Origin: JACMLX01 sp031374935
Lineage (GTDB): Bacteria; Gemmatimonadota; Gemmatimonadetes; Gemmatimonadales; Gemmatimonadaceae
Direction: 5' to 3'
Assembly (NCBI GenBank): GCA_031374935.1
Contig: JANMHB010000025.1
Coordinates: forward strand, 1-64,000
DNA length: 64,000 bases
Below the pieces are notes generated by a model that was not told the origin of the DNA, did not search any database, and saw only the letters and a list, made by a program, of their open reading frames with translations. This document shows positions 42,115-52,079 of this stretch, piece by piece. Position numbers and translations under genes: made by a program. Numbering within the stretch: the first letter of the stretch is position 1; each line of letters begins with the position of its first letter.

Positions 42115-42198
42115 ACAGCACCTCCTCGAGGGGTCACAGAAACGTAGACGATACGTGCGGAAGCATCGATGCTCAGGCGCGGCAACCGTCCCAGACTG

Positions 42199-43092
42199 CT
42201 AGAATCGGTCGAGGTCTTTCGCCGACACGACGCGTCCACGAAATCGGCTGCGCACCTCCGCCACCAGCGTGCTGTCCGAGGCGCCGAAGAACAGTTGGTG
42301 ATAGAGCACGAGTGTGCCAGGCCGCGCCGCTGTGGCAATGTCGCCCAGCTGGGTGGCCGACGTGTGTGCCTGCGCGTGATAGAGCTTGCGTGCGGCTGGA
42401 ATCGTTGCGAAGCCGGCATCCGAATACACTTCGTGCACGAGCACATCGCAGCCGTTGCACTCGCGCGCAATCGCCGAATTGGCGCGCGCATCGCCGCTGA
42501 TGACGATCAGCTTGTCGGGTGTCTGGATGCGATAGCCGAACGCATGCTTCCAGCCGGCGTGCGGCACGGCGAACGCCCGGACGGTGACGCGCGCGTCAGT
42601 GAAGATCGTTCCTTCGCTGACGTCGTGCACAGTCGCACGGAAGCCATCGGTGGAGGGGCCGCCGGAGGCCGAGAGCCGCTCGCGGATGTCTTCCGCATTT
42701 CCGTCGACGATGCCATCGAGCAACCGTTGTGTACCCGGCGGGCCGTACACTTCGAGCCGCGTCTTGCGTCCCTGAATCCAGGGTGTGAACAGCACATCGT
42801 TCAGCCCCATGGTGTGGTCGGAATGCAGATGCGTCAGAAACAACATGGTCAATCGTGGCGGCTGCAGTGCGACGATACCGGTGCGCGCGGCCGCCGCTGC
42901 GCGACGCACAATGCCGGTACCGGCATCGAACAGGTAGGCAACGCTGTCGACGACGATTGCGACGCCGGGACCCGACCGTTCCGGATCAGGAATCGGCGTG
43001 CCGGTGCCGAGGATGACGACCTGCGTGCGGCTCTGCGCGCTGGTTACATCTGCCAGTATCGCTGCCGCCAACAACGCGAGCATGGCCCGCAT
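42199..43092 (-). CDS. Exported MBL-fold metallo-hydrolase (RNase Z/arylsulfatase-like)
   Basis: About 297 residues with a signal peptide (MRAMLALLAAAILADVTSAQ) and a metallo-beta-lactamase fold of the RNase Z-like/arylsulfatase subgroup. It has VVILGTGTPIPDPERSGPG, the zinc motif LTHLHSDHTMGLND, FAVPHAGWKHAFGYRI and VISGDARANS. Export argues against tRNA maturation and for a periplasmic hydrolase. The start could be the ATG at 43092, or 43083 or 43125; 43092 gives a normal signal peptide. The downstream neighbour is the Vgb-like gene, same strand. Confidence 0.82.
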   Translation of the reverse strand: MRAMLALLAAAILADVTSAQSRTQVVILGTGTPIPDPERSGPGVAIVVDSVAYLFDAGTGIVRRAAAAARTGIVALQPPRLTMLFLTHLHSDHTMGLNDVLFTPWIQGRKTRLEVYGPPGTQRLLDGIVDGNAEDIRERLSASGGPSTDGFRATVHDVSEGTIFTDARVTVRAFAVPHAGWKHAFGYRIQTPDKLIVISGDARANSAIARECNGCDVLVHEVYSDAGFATIPAARKLYHAQAHTSATQLGDIATAARPGTLVLYHQLFFGASDSTLVAEVRSRFRGRVVSAKDLDRF

Positions 43093-43155
43093 CGCGTTGG
43101 TTCCATTCCATCGACTGGTATGCAATGCGTCTCCGAGAGTGTGCTGACCGGTTGG

Positions 43156-44307
43156 CTACCGAGGCTTCGCCTTCCACGCCGCGAGCACGGCGACTTCGCG
43201 GTCCGGAGCCAGGCCCGCGCGCGCCTTTTCCTGCTCGACCGCCGGTCGCGACTTGTACCAAGCCAGTGTGGCCGTCGCCGTGTCGGCCAGCGGCCGGAAG
43301 GTGAGCCCGGCGCCATATGCCTTCTGGCAGATCACGCGGGCGAAACCTGCCGTGCGACCCACCGGCGGCACCCACACCGGCATGTCGCTCCAGGCGCGCA
43401 CCTGATTGGCTCCAAGGAATTCGGCCGGTACCCACGTGAATTGCGCACCGCTCGTCGTCACAGCCTTGATGCCGTACAGCATCTCGGCCATCGTCGTCGG
43501 CAGCTTCGGGCCCGTGGCGTTGAAGGTGCCCAGCGTCTTCGTCTCGGCCAGTCGGATCATCCACTCACTGAGATCGCGGGCATCGACGTACTGCACCGGA
43601 TCGTTCGGCGTGCCCGGTGCCAGCACGTCGCCGCCGCGATCGATGCGCACCGGCCAGTACGAGAAGCGATCTGACAGATCGCCGGGGCCGACGATCAGGC
43701 CAGGCCGTACGATGGTGACGTTGTCGCCGAACTGCGTCCGAGCCTCGATCTCGCTGCGCACCTTGTTCTGGCCGTAGAGCTTGGCGTCGTACGGGGCATC
43801 GATGTCGCTCGGCGTGTTGAGCGGGCCGTTCTCGTCGATCGGCGCCGAGTTGTCAGAGAAGACCGAGATGGTCGAAACGAAAATGTAGTGCTTCGTGCGC
43901 CCGCGCAGCGCACGGCCGGCGTCACGCACCCACTTCGGATTGGAGGTCGGGTTGTCGATGACCACGTCCCATTCGCCTGATTCGAGCGCCTTGTGACCAT
44001 CCGGGAGATTGCGATCCCCGATCAGGCGTGGGACGTTCGGGAAGAGGGTCGAGTTGGTGACGCCGCGATTGAACAACGTGATCGAGTGACCTCGGTCGAG
44101 GGCGTATTGCACCTGATTCGGCCCGATGAAGCCGGTGCCGCCAAGAATCAGGATCCGGAGTGGCGCCGTGTTGTTCGGCGGCGGTGTTTCTCGCGCGGCA
44201 GATTGCGGCGCAGGCTCCAGCGCCTGGACGAGCGACGGGAGGCCGAGCGTCAGTGCTCCGCCAAGCGTGGCGGACGAGGCAAGGAAGTCGCGGCGGGAAA
44301 CGGACAT
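43156..44307 (-). CDS. Tat-exported NAD-dependent epimerase/dehydratase family protein
   Basis: A 383-residue protein with a Tat signal (SRRDFLASSATLGG) followed by an SDR extended fold: ILILGGTGFIGPNQVQYALD (NAD motif), HYIFVSTISVFSDN, YGQNK (Tyr-x-x-x-Lys catalytic pair) and VQYVDARDLSEWM. It resembles isoflavone-reductase-like or sugar epimerases. Tat export of an NAD-binding enzyme suggests folding with cofactor in the cytosol before export. It lies 63 bp upstream of the MBL hydrolase, same strand, and divergent from the Fpg/Nei gene with 217 bp between. Confidence 0.87.
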   Translation of the reverse strand: MSVSRRDFLASSATLGGALTLGLPSLVQALEPAPQSAARETPPPNNTAPLRILILGGTGFIGPNQVQYALDRGHSITLFNRGVTNSTLFPNVPRLIGDRNLPDGHKALESGEWDVVIDNPTSNPKWVRDAGRALRGRTKHYIFVSTISVFSDNSAPIDENGPLNTPSDIDAPYDAKLYGQNKVRSEIEARTQFGDNVTIVRPGLIVGPGDLSDRFSYWPVRIDRGGDVLAPGTPNDPVQYVDARDLSEWMIRLAETKTLGTFNATGPKLPTTMAEMLYGIKAVTTSGAQFTWVPAEFLGANQVRAWSDMPVWVPPVGRTAGFARVICQKAYGAGLTFRPLADTATATLAWYKSRPAVEQEKARAGLAPDREVAVLAAWKAKPR

Positions 44308-44524
44308 GGGGTAGGGCTCCGGGGATGCTCGGAAAGGCCGGTACGGCAGGCAACGGCGTCGCCTGCGCGCTTGGGGCGGACCGATCGGTGTCGGACGCCT
44401 TGACAGAGCTTACGCGGCAGGGCCGAAAGGTGCCATCGGCAATGGCCAGTTGACGGAGGCCGGCACCGCGGGATGCCGCCGCCGCCGACTGGCCGCTGGT
44501 GTTGCGGCTCGGTAGCGTACAGCC
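44308..44524. other. Divergent intergenic region, epimerase and Fpg/Nei genes
   Basis: Some 217 bp separate two divergent genes and presumably hold both promoters. No coding pattern, repeat or clear promoter element is visible. Confidence 0.4.
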
Positions 44525-45406
44525 GTGCCCGAACTCCCGGACATCACGGTCTATTGCGAGGCGCTGGCGGCGCGCGTCGTCGGTCGCCCCCTGCTCGACG
44601 TGCAGGTGAGCACCCCATTCGTCCTGCGCTCCGTGGAACCGCCGACGTCCGCATTTTCTGGTCGGACGGTTTCAGGCGTCGAACGGCTCGGCAAGCGCCT
44701 CGTGATTGCGTTCGAGGGCGACCGGTTTTTGGTGATCCATCTGATGATTGCCGGCCGGCTGCAGTGGAGCGACGGAGGGAAGAAGCCGCCCTCGCGCGGT
44801 GGACTGGCCAGCTTCCTCTTCGCCGGCGGCGTGCTCCGGCTCACTGAAGCGGGGACGAAACGTCGGGCCTCGCTGACGGCAGTCGCCGGACGGGAGCTGC
44901 TCCGGGCCATGGATCGCGGCGGGCTCGATGTGCTCCAGGCCTCTGATGGCGAGATCATCGCGCGACTGCGCAGCGAGAATCACACCCTCAAGCGCGCCCT
45001 CACCGATCCGCGGCTGTTCGACGGAATCGGCAATGCCTACTCGGACGAAATGCTGCATGCCGCGAAATTGTCACCACTCCTGCTCACGTCGCGGCTCGAT
45101 GACGCGGCGGCGTTGAGCTTGACGCACGCCATGCGAGCAACGCTGATCGACTGGACGGACCGGCTGCGCCGCGAGGCCGGCAGCGGGTGGCCCGGGACGG
45201 TGACGGCCTTCCGGCCTGAGATGGCGGTGCATGGCCGCTTTCGTCTGCCGTGCCCGGTGTGCAGTTCGCCGGTCCAGCGGATACGCTATGCCGAGAACGA
45301 AACGAACTATTGTGCGCGCTGTCAGACTGGTAGCCGATTGCTCGCGGACCGGGCGATGTCGCGGCTGTTGAAGCAGGACTGGCCGCGATCATTGGATGAT
45401 CAGTAG
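44525..45406 (+). CDS. Formamidopyrimidine-DNA glycosylase / endonuclease VIII family
   Basis: A 293-residue base-excision repair enzyme. The mature N-terminus PELPDITVYCEAL carries the catalytic Pro and Glu. RLGKRLVIAFEGDRF contains the beta-hairpin Lys, GIGNAYSDEMLHAAKLSP is the H2TH segment, and CPVCSSPVQRIRYAENETNYCARCQ is a four-Cys zinc finger. The GTG at 44525 is the start because Pro must follow Met. Fpg (8-oxoG/Fapy) and Nei (oxidised pyrimidine) activities cannot be separated by eye. Confidence 0.9.
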   Translation: MPELPDITVYCEALAARVVGRPLLDVQVSTPFVLRSVEPPTSAFSGRTVSGVERLGKRLVIAFEGDRFLVIHLMIAGRLQWSDGGKKPPSRGGLASFLFAGGVLRLTEAGTKRRASLTAVAGRELLRAMDRGGLDVLQASDGEIIARLRSENHTLKRALTDPRLFDGIGNAYSDEMLHAAKLSPLLLTSRLDDAAALSLTHAMRATLIDWTDRLRREAGSGWPGTVTAFRPEMAVHGRFRLPCPVCSSPVQRIRYAENETNYCARCQTGSRLLADRAMSRLLKQDWPRSLDDQ

Positions 45407-45481
45407 TTCGCCGCCGACCGGCCGTGCGTCCCGTTTCGCGCACCGTACACCATCCCCTCACCGATTCACTCCTTCGCCCCG

Positions 45482-47035
45482 ATGCCGATGCTGTCTCGCC
45501 ACTTCCGGCTGCTCTGCGCCGCTGTCGTGCTCCTGCCGACCGCCTCGCCAGCCACCGCCCAGACGCGCGCCGCCCAAGTACGCGAACTCGACGCATACAT
45601 CGCGAAGGGGGTTCGTGACTGGGAGATCCCGGGGTTGACGATCGCTGTGGTCCGCAACGATTCCGTCCTGTTCGCCAAGGGCTACGGCGTCCGGAAGCTC
45701 GGCACACCAGGCGCCGTTGACGCACAGACGCAGTTTGGCATCATGAGCACGACCAAGGCATTCACCGCGCTGGGCATCGCGATGCTGGTGGACAGTGGCA
45801 AGGTGGCGTGGGACGATCCGATCACGAAACACCTCCCGGAGTTTCAGTTCCGCGACCCGTTCCTGACGCGCGAAGCCACGGTGAAGGATCTGCTCACGCA
45901 CAACATCGGGCTTGGCAACGCGGATCTGATGTGGGCGCGCGGCGATCTGCCGCGAGCGGACATTCTGCGTCGGGTACGCCACCTGCCGCAGGCCTACTCA
46001 CTGCGGTCTGGCTTCATCTATCAGAACGTGATGTACGGCGCCGCAGGCGAGCTGATTGCGCGCGTCGCGGGGATGTCATGGGATGACTTCATCCGCACCC
46101 GGATCTTTGCGCCGCTCGGCATGACGCAATCGCATACCACGTACCAGTCGATGTATGCCGCGGCGGCCGCGAATCAGTCAGAGCCGCACTTCCGGATCCG
46201 GGATACGATCCGGGTGATCGACGATGAAACGGTGGATGTGCTGCCGGCCGCGGGATCGATCTGGTCGAACGCGGTCGACATGGGCAAGTGGGTGCGGTTT
46301 CTGCTCGACAGCGGGCGCGTGAACGGCAAGCGTCTGGTCAGCGAGGCGGGATTCCACGAGCTGCTCAAGCCGCAGGCCATGGTCGGTGCGGCGGAGTTCT
46401 ACCCGACGGCTCGCATCACGAAACCGCATTGGATGACATACGGACTGGGCTGGTTCGAGCAGGACTATCGTGGCCGCTTTCTGGCTTTCCATACGGGAAG
46501 CCTGGATGGTCGCACGGCGATGGTCGGACTCCTCCCTGACGCGCGAACCGGGGTGTTCATCGCGGGCAATCTGGACCATGCAGAGTTCCGGCACGCGCTG
46601 ATGTTGCAGGTGCTGGACATCTTCGCCGGAACGAACGGTGGCGCTACGCGCGACTGGAGCGCGGAGTTTCTGACGCTCTACGCGGGTCTCCGCGCCGATG
46701 GCGAGAAGGTGGTTGCGGCAGCTGAGGCCAAACGCGTGGGCGGAACCAAGGCGTCGGTGCCACTCGGGTCATATGTTGGCACTTACTCGCATGCCGCGTG
46801 GGGCACGGCGGTGGTGACGCTGGACGGCGATCGCCTGCGCGTGCAGATGGGGACGAGCCCCACCATGCGAGGCGCACTGGAGCACTGGCACTACGACACG
46901 TTTCGTACGTCGCTCGGTGATGGTCGCGGCGGAAAGTCGTACCTGATGTTTCAGCTGGATGGTGAGGGGAAGGTGAGCCGGGTGCTGCTCGATGGCAGCG
47001 AGGACTACGCGTTCACGCGGGTGCCGCCACAGTAG
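45482..47035 (+). CDS. Secreted serine hydrolase, beta-lactamase/DUF3471 type
   Basis: A 517-residue protein with a signal peptide (residues 1-27, ending PATAQ). Class C/PBP-like motifs are STTK (nucleophile SxxK, in FGIMSTTKAFTAL), YQN (FIYQNVMYG, the YxN motif) and FHTGS (the KTG-like box). A C-terminal beta domain of DUF3471 type begins near 415 (LGSYVGTYSHAAWGTAVV). It probably acts on D-Ala-containing peptides, amides or esters outside the cytoplasm; true beta-lactamase activity is not implied. Confidence 0.88.
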   Translation: MPMLSRHFRLLCAAVVLLPTASPATAQTRAAQVRELDAYIAKGVRDWEIPGLTIAVVRNDSVLFAKGYGVRKLGTPGAVDAQTQFGIMSTTKAFTALGIAMLVDSGKVAWDDPITKHLPEFQFRDPFLTREATVKDLLTHNIGLGNADLMWARGDLPRADILRRVRHLPQAYSLRSGFIYQNVMYGAAGELIARVAGMSWDDFIRTRIFAPLGMTQSHTTYQSMYAAAAANQSEPHFRIRDTIRVIDDETVDVLPAAGSIWSNAVDMGKWVRFLLDSGRVNGKRLVSEAGFHELLKPQAMVGAAEFYPTARITKPHWMTYGLGWFEQDYRGRFLAFHTGSLDGRTAMVGLLPDARTGVFIAGNLDHAEFRHALMLQVLDIFAGTNGGATRDWSAEFLTLYAGLRADGEKVVAAAEAKRVGGTKASVPLGSYVGTYSHAAWGTAVVTLDGDRLRVQMGTSPTMRGALEHWHYDTFRTSLGDGRGGKSYLMFQLDGEGKVSRVLLDGSEDYAFTRVPPQ

Positions 47036-47127
47036 CATCTCGCGAAGGCCTGCCGCGCGGTGCCGCACGCAGGCCGCGATGTACTCGAGCTCGGCCGACA
47101 GGGCTCGGGCGGCAGGATGAAACGCAG

Positions 47128-47161
47128 ACGCGCCGGCGATCTAGGTGGATCGTCGGCGCGT
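47128..47161. terminator. Hairpin between serine hydrolase and tRNA-Ser(TGA)
   Basis: The arm ACGCGCCGGCGATC (47128-47141) pairs, with one G-T wobble, with 47148-47161 around a 6-nt loop. On the minus strand it follows the tRNA by 19 bp and leads into a T-richer stretch; on the plus strand it follows the hydrolase by about 90 bp. It likely terminates the tRNA and perhaps both transcripts. Confidence 0.65.
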
Positions 47162-47180
47162 GTCTGTCTGTGACGCGAAG

Positions 47181-47263
<83 letters not shown>

Positions 47264-47373
47264 AGGGCTGCAGTCGCCTCCGGAATCTCGCCAGCCCGGC
47301 CCGATTGCACCATCCCCGGGAATCGCTATTCTGCGGTAGACAGTGTTCGGGACGGGCCTCACCCTCGGTCGGC

Positions 47374-47378
47374 AGGAG
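47374..47378 (+). promoter_or_regulatory. Shine-Dalgarno of glutamate synthase
   Basis: AGGAG 5 nt before the GTG at 47384; an in-frame ATG at 47393 would be 14 nt away, so the GTG is the likelier start. Confidence 0.65.
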
Positions 47379-47383
47379 CTGAC

Positions 47384-50300
47384 GTGAACCCCATGCACGA
47401 GCGGCGCGGAAGCGTGACCGACGACAGCACCGGCTCTCCGTTTGCGCCCCGTGACGCCTGCGGCGTTGGCTTCATCGCCCGCCAGAGTGGCGAACGCACG
47501 CATGAAGTCGTGAAGCTGGCACTCGAGGCGTCGGCGCGGCTGGCGCACCGCGGCGCAACCGGCACTGACAAGTCGGCCGACGGCGCGGGCGTCCTGACGC
47601 AGATTCCCCGTCGCCTGTTCATCCTCGCCGCCTCGCGTCAGGGACTGCACCTCGCCGCCGATGCGTCGTTCGCGATCGGCATGTGCTTCCTGCCGACCGA
47701 CGCCGACGGGCTGCGTTTGTCAACGCGTGTCGTCGAGGAGGTGCTCGCCATCGACAACCTGCCGCTGATCGGCTGGCGCGATGTGCCGGTGCGTCCGGAG
47801 GTGCTTGGCAAGACGGCGCGCGACGCGATGCCGAGGATCCGACAGGTCATCGTCGGACGACCTTCCGGCGTCGCGGACGATGATGCGTGGGAGCGGCTGC
47901 TGTACCTGGCCCGTCGCGAAATGGAACATCGGGCAGAGGCGCTTGGACTGACGCCGTTCTATTTCTGCTCGTTCTCGTGTCGCACGGTCATTTACAAGGG
48001 ACTCTTCACTGGCGGACAGCTGGCAGAGTTCTATCCCGATCTGCTGGACCCGGCGTTCGAGTCGGCGATCGCGGTGTTTCACGAGCGGTATGCCACCAAC
48101 ACGATGCCGCGCTGGGAGCTGGCGCAACCATTCCGGATGCTCGGCCACAACGGCGAGATCAACACCTTGTGGGGCAACCGGAATGCGATGGCGATGCGGG
48201 CGGGTTTGCTCGACTCGCCACAATTCGGCACGAATGGTGTGCGCCTGCGCGACCCGATCCGCCCGCGTGGCAGCGACTCGGCCAGCCTCGACAACGCGCT
48301 CGAGTTGCTGGTGCGCGCAGGGCGCAGCCCGGTGCATGCGGCGATGATGCTGGTGCCGCAGGCGTGGGAGAAGTATCCCGACGTCGAGCCGGCAGTGAAG
48401 GCCTTCTACGAATACCACCAGTGTGTGATCGAGCCCTGGGATGGACCGGCGGCCCTGGCGTACAGCGATGGTATTCAGGTGGCCGTGTCGCTGGATCGGA
48501 ACGGGCTGCGTCCCTGTCGCTACAAGATTCGCGCCGATGGCATGGTGGTGGCGGGCTCCGAAGTGGGGATCGTCGATTTCGACCCTCGTGACGTCGTGGA
48601 GAGTGGCAAGCTGGGTCCCGGTGGTGTGCTGCTGGTGGACACCGCAGGGCGGCGGATCGTGCGCAACCTCGCCGCGAAACGCGAGGTGGCCACGCGCCGG
48701 CCGTACGCCCGCTGGATTCAGCAGTACATGGCGACGCTCGCGACGCAGGATGGTGTGGAGCCGCTGGTGAAGCCGAGCGAGCAGCTGCGCCCATTGCAGC
48801 TGGCCTTCGGCTATGGGCATGAAGATCTGCGCATGATTCTCGAGCCCATGGCCACCACCGCTGCCGAAGTGGTCTGGAGCATGGGTGACGACACACCGCT
48901 GGCCGTGTTGTCGCACAAGATGCCGCCACTGTATGACTTTCTGCGCCAGCGTTTTGCCCAGGTGACGAATCCGCCGATCGACTCGCTGCGCGAATCGATG
49001 GTGATGTCACTGCGCATGCACCTCGGCCAGCGCGGTTCGCCGCTCGAAGAAAAGTCCACGTATGCACGGATGCTGCGTGTCGAACACCCGGTGCTGCTGC
49101 CGGAAGAGATGGAGCAGCTGCGCAACTTCCCGGGCTTCAAGGCCGTGACACTCGATGCCACGTGGCCGGCCCGGTCGCGGCCCGAAGCACTCGAAGCGGC
49201 GCTGGACGGACTCTGTCGCCGTGCCGAAGCCGCCGCGCAGAAGGGGGTGCGCCTGCTGATCATCAGCGATCGCAAGGCCGGCGCCGAGCGGGTGCCGATT
49301 CCTGCGCTGCTGGCGCTGGGCGCGATCCGGCAGCATCTGGTGCGCACCAGCCTGCGTGCCAAGGTCGGCATCGTGGTTGAAGCAGGTGACGTGGTGGAGC
49401 AGCATCATGTGGCCGCTCTGGTTGGGTATGGCGCGGAAGCGGTCTATCCGTGGCTGGCGCTGGAGACGATTGCAACGCTCTTCACCGAAGCCTCCGCCCA
49501 CAGCAAGACGGATGGCGATGCCGAGCGCCCGTTGCCTGCGCAGGCACAGTCGCAGTTCCGCACGGCGATGGAGAAGGGGTTGCTCAAGATCCTGGCGAAG
49601 ATGGGCATCTCCACGCTGTCGTCGTATTGCGGGTCACAGGTCTTCGAAGCACTGGGGCTGGGCGCCGACGTGATCGACCGTTGCTTCTCCGGCACCGCTT
49701 CACCGATCGGCGGGATCGGTTTCCGCGAACTGGCCGAGGATGTGCTGGCACGACACCGCGCCGCGTACGGCGTCGACGCGAGCACGATCACCGGCCTGCC
49801 GGATGAGGGGCGCATCCGGTTCCGCAAGGACGGCGAGACGCACGCCTGGGCGCCACAGACCGTGCTGGCGTTGCAGCAATCGGTGGGCAGCGCGCGGTCG
49901 TCGCGCGTGACGGCGACGGGCGATGAGGCGTGGCGTGGGTTCGTGGCGCGGACCGAGGCCGCTGCACCGACCACGGTGCGTGACCTGCTCGCCTTCCGCG
50001 AAGGGGCGGCGATTCCGCTGTCGGAGGTTGAGGCGATGGAGGTGATCCGCGCCCGGTTCGTGTCGAGCGCGATGTCCCTCGGCTCGTTGTCGCCGGAAGC
50101 ACACGAGACGATCTCGATCGCGATGAACCGCATGCAGGCGCGATCGAACTCCGGTGAAGGTGGCGAGGATCCAGCCCACTACCGCGCCACCGGTCCCGAT
50201 CGCGCCGACAGCCGCATCAAGCAGGTCGCCTCGGCGCGCTTCGGTGTCACGACCGAGTATCTGGTGCGGGCCGACGAGATCGAGATCAAGATCGTGCAGG

Positions 50301-52012
50301 GGGCCAAGCCGGGCGAAGGCGGCCAGCTGCCGGCGCACAAGGTGACTGAACTGATCGCGCGCCTGCGCCACGCGACGCCCGGGGTGCAGCTGATCTCGCC
50401 GCCCCCGCATCATGACATCTATTCGATCGAAGATCTGGCGCAGCTGGTGCTGGATCTGAAGGCGGTCAATCCGAAGGCGAGGATCGGTGTCAAGCTGGTG
50501 GCATCGTCGGGCATCGGGAATGTGGCCGCTGGCGTGGCGAAGGCGTTCGCTGACTACGTGCTGGTCGCGGGGCATTCGGGTGGCACGGGCGCATCACCGC
50601 TGTCGAGTATCAAGCACGCTGGTGTGCCGTGGGAGCTTGGCCTGGCGGAAGCGCAGCATGTGCTGGTGTCGAACGGCTTGCGGCACCGGCTCGAGGTTCG
50701 TGTGGATGGTGGCTTCCGCACCGGGCGCGATGTGGTGATCGCGGCGATGCTCGGCGCTGAGTCGTATGGCTTCGGCACCGGTCCGCTGGTCGCGATGGGG
50801 TGCGACATGGCGCGCCAGTGTCACCTCAACTCCTGCCCCACCGGCATCGCCACCCAGCGTCCGGAGCTGCGCGCCAAGTTCCGAGGCAATCCCGATCAGG
50901 TGGTGACGTACTTCACCCATGTTGCGAATCAGGTTCGCGGCATTCTGGCGTCGATCGGCGTCCGCACGATCGATGAAATCGTCGGTGCGGCGGACAGATT
51001 GCAGCGTGCTGATCGCCCGGAAGTACCCCGGTCGGCGATGCTCGACCTGTCGCTGTTGCTGACGCCGGCGATGCGTGATGACGAACCGCGTCGCCGCAGC
51101 CTCGCGCGCAACGTACGGCCGGGCGTGCTGTCACTTGACGAGCAGATCCTCCGCGATTCGGGGGATGCGATCGAGACATCGACCGCACACGACGGCGCGT
51201 ACCTGATCCGGAATCACCACCTGGCAGTCGGGGCGCGGGTGGCCGGCCGGATCGCCGAGTTGCACGGTGATGCGGGGCTGCCATCGGGGACGATCACGAC
51301 ACGCTTGAAGGGAACCGCCGGCCAGAGCTTCGGCGCCTTTGCCATTCGTGGCATGCGCCTCGATCTGGAGGGTGAAGCCAATGACTACGTCGGTAAGGGA
51401 CTGAATGGTGCCGAAATCAGTATTCGCCCGTTCCGGAACGCCCGCTACGTTGGCGCGAGCCATCTCAACATGATCGTCGGCAACACGGTGCTCTACGGCG
51501 CCACCGATGGCCTGCTGCTGGCAGCGGGGCAGGCGGGTGACCGCTTTGCGGTGCGGAATTCTGGCGCCTGTGCGGTGGTCGAGGGGGTTGGCAATCATGC
51601 CTGTGAATACATGACCGGAGGCGTGGTGGCGGTACTCGGTCGCGCGGGCCGGAACTTCGGTGCCGGCATGTCCAACGGTGTGGCGTACGTGCTGGATGAG
51701 GCAGGCACCTTCGCCAGCCGCGTCAATCACGAGATGGTGTTGCTGTCCGAGCTGGCGGCGGACGATCTGTCGCTGCTGGCCACCCTGTTGAAGGTGCATT
51801 TCGCGCGGACCGGGAGCGCCCGGGCGCGCGCGATTCTCGATGCCCCGGAGCGCGCCTTCGGTGAGTGGCGCAAGGTCAAGCCGCGCGGTGCGGCGGAACC
51901 GGTGGAGCTGATCCGGCAGGTGTGGAGGCAGCGGCTGCAGGCGATGCTCGACGCCGATGGTGCGGGTCCGTCATCCGCCGTCACGCTGGGTGCGCGCGCG
52001 GTGCCGCAGTAG
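47384..52012 (+). CDS. gltB: Glutamate synthase large subunit
   Basis: A 1542-residue enzyme converting glutamine plus 2-oxoglutarate to two glutamates. Residues 1-25 are a propeptide; the catalytic N-terminal Cys is Cys26 in DACGVGFIARQ (class II amidotransferase, to about 400). A central domain spans about 450-750. The FMN/synthase domain (about 800-1190) contains ARSNSGEGGEDP, VAGHSGGTGASPL and the 3Fe-4S cysteines in MGCDMARQCHLNSCPTG (near 1140). The C-terminal GXGXG beta-helix runs about 1270-1480. No small subunit (gltD) is adjacent; the next gene is a convergent dehydratase. It could pair with a distant gltD or use ferredoxin. Confidence 0.95.
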   Translation: MNPMHERRGSVTDDSTGSPFAPRDACGVGFIARQSGERTHEVVKLALEASARLAHRGATGTDKSADGAGVLTQIPRRLFILAASRQGLHLAADASFAIGMCFLPTDADGLRLSTRVVEEVLAIDNLPLIGWRDVPVRPEVLGKTARDAMPRIRQVIVGRPSGVADDDAWERLLYLARREMEHRAEALGLTPFYFCSFSCRTVIYKGLFTGGQLAEFYPDLLDPAFESAIAVFHERYATNTMPRWELAQPFRMLGHNGEINTLWGNRNAMAMRAGLLDSPQFGTNGVRLRDPIRPRGSDSASLDNALELLVRAGRSPVHAAMMLVPQAWEKYPDVEPAVKAFYEYHQCVIEPWDGPAALAYSDGIQVAVSLDRNGLRPCRYKIRADGMVVAGSEVGIVDFDPRDVVESGKLGPGGVLLVDTAGRRIVRNLAAKREVATRRPYARWIQQYMATLATQDGVEPLVKPSEQLRPLQLAFGYGHEDLRMILEPMATTAAEVVWSMGDDTPLAVLSHKMPPLYDFLRQRFAQVTNPPIDSLRESMVMSLRMHLGQRGSPLEEKSTYARMLRVEHPVLLPEEMEQLRNFPGFKAVTLDATWPARSRPEALEAALDGLCRRAEAAAQKGVRLLIISDRKAGAERVPIPALLALGAIRQHLVRTSLRAKVGIVVEAGDVVEQHHVAALVGYGAEAVYPWLALETIATLFTEASAHSKTDGDAERPLPAQAQSQFRTAMEKGLLKILAKMGISTLSSYCGSQVFEALGLGADVIDRCFSGTASPIGGIGFRELAEDVLARHRAAYGVDASTITGLPDEGRIRFRKDGETHAWAPQTVLALQQSVGSARSSRVTATGDEAWRGFVARTEAAAPTTVRDLLAFREGAAIPLSEVEAMEVIRARFVSSAMSLGSLSPEAHETISIAMNRMQARSNSGEGGEDPAHYRATGPDRADSRIKQVASARFGVTTEYLVRADEIEIKIVQGAKPGEGGQLPAHKVTELIARLRHATPGVQLISPPPHHDIYSIEDLAQLVLDLKAVNPKARIGVKLVASSGIGNVAAGVAKAFADYVLVAGHSGGTGASPLSSIKHAGVPWELGLAEAQHVLVSNGLRHRLEVRVDGGFRTGRDVVIAAMLGAESYGFGTGPLVAMGCDMARQCHLNSCPTGIATQRPELRAKFRGNPDQVVTYFTHVANQVRGILASIGVRTIDEIVGAADRLQRADRPEVPRSAMLDLSLLLTPAMRDDEPRRRSLARNVRPGVLSLDEQILRDSGDAIETSTAHDGAYLIRNHHLAVGARVAGRIAELHGDAGLPSGTITTRLKGTAGQSFGAFAIRGMRLDLEGEANDYVGKGLNGAEISIRPFRNARYVGASHLNMIVGNTVLYGATDGLLLAAGQAGDRFAVRNSGACAVVEGVGNHACEYMTGGVVAVLGRAGRNFGAGMSNGVAYVLDEAGTFASRVNHEMVLLSELAADDLSLLATLLKVHFARTGSARARAILDAPERAFGEWRKVKPRGAAEPVELIRQVWRQRLQAMLDADGAGPSSAVTLGARAVPQ

Positions 52013-52079
52013 CGGCAGCTGCCGAACGCTGGTGACAGTTGGCGTTCCGCAGCGACGCGCCGCTCACGTTCTGGTCACA

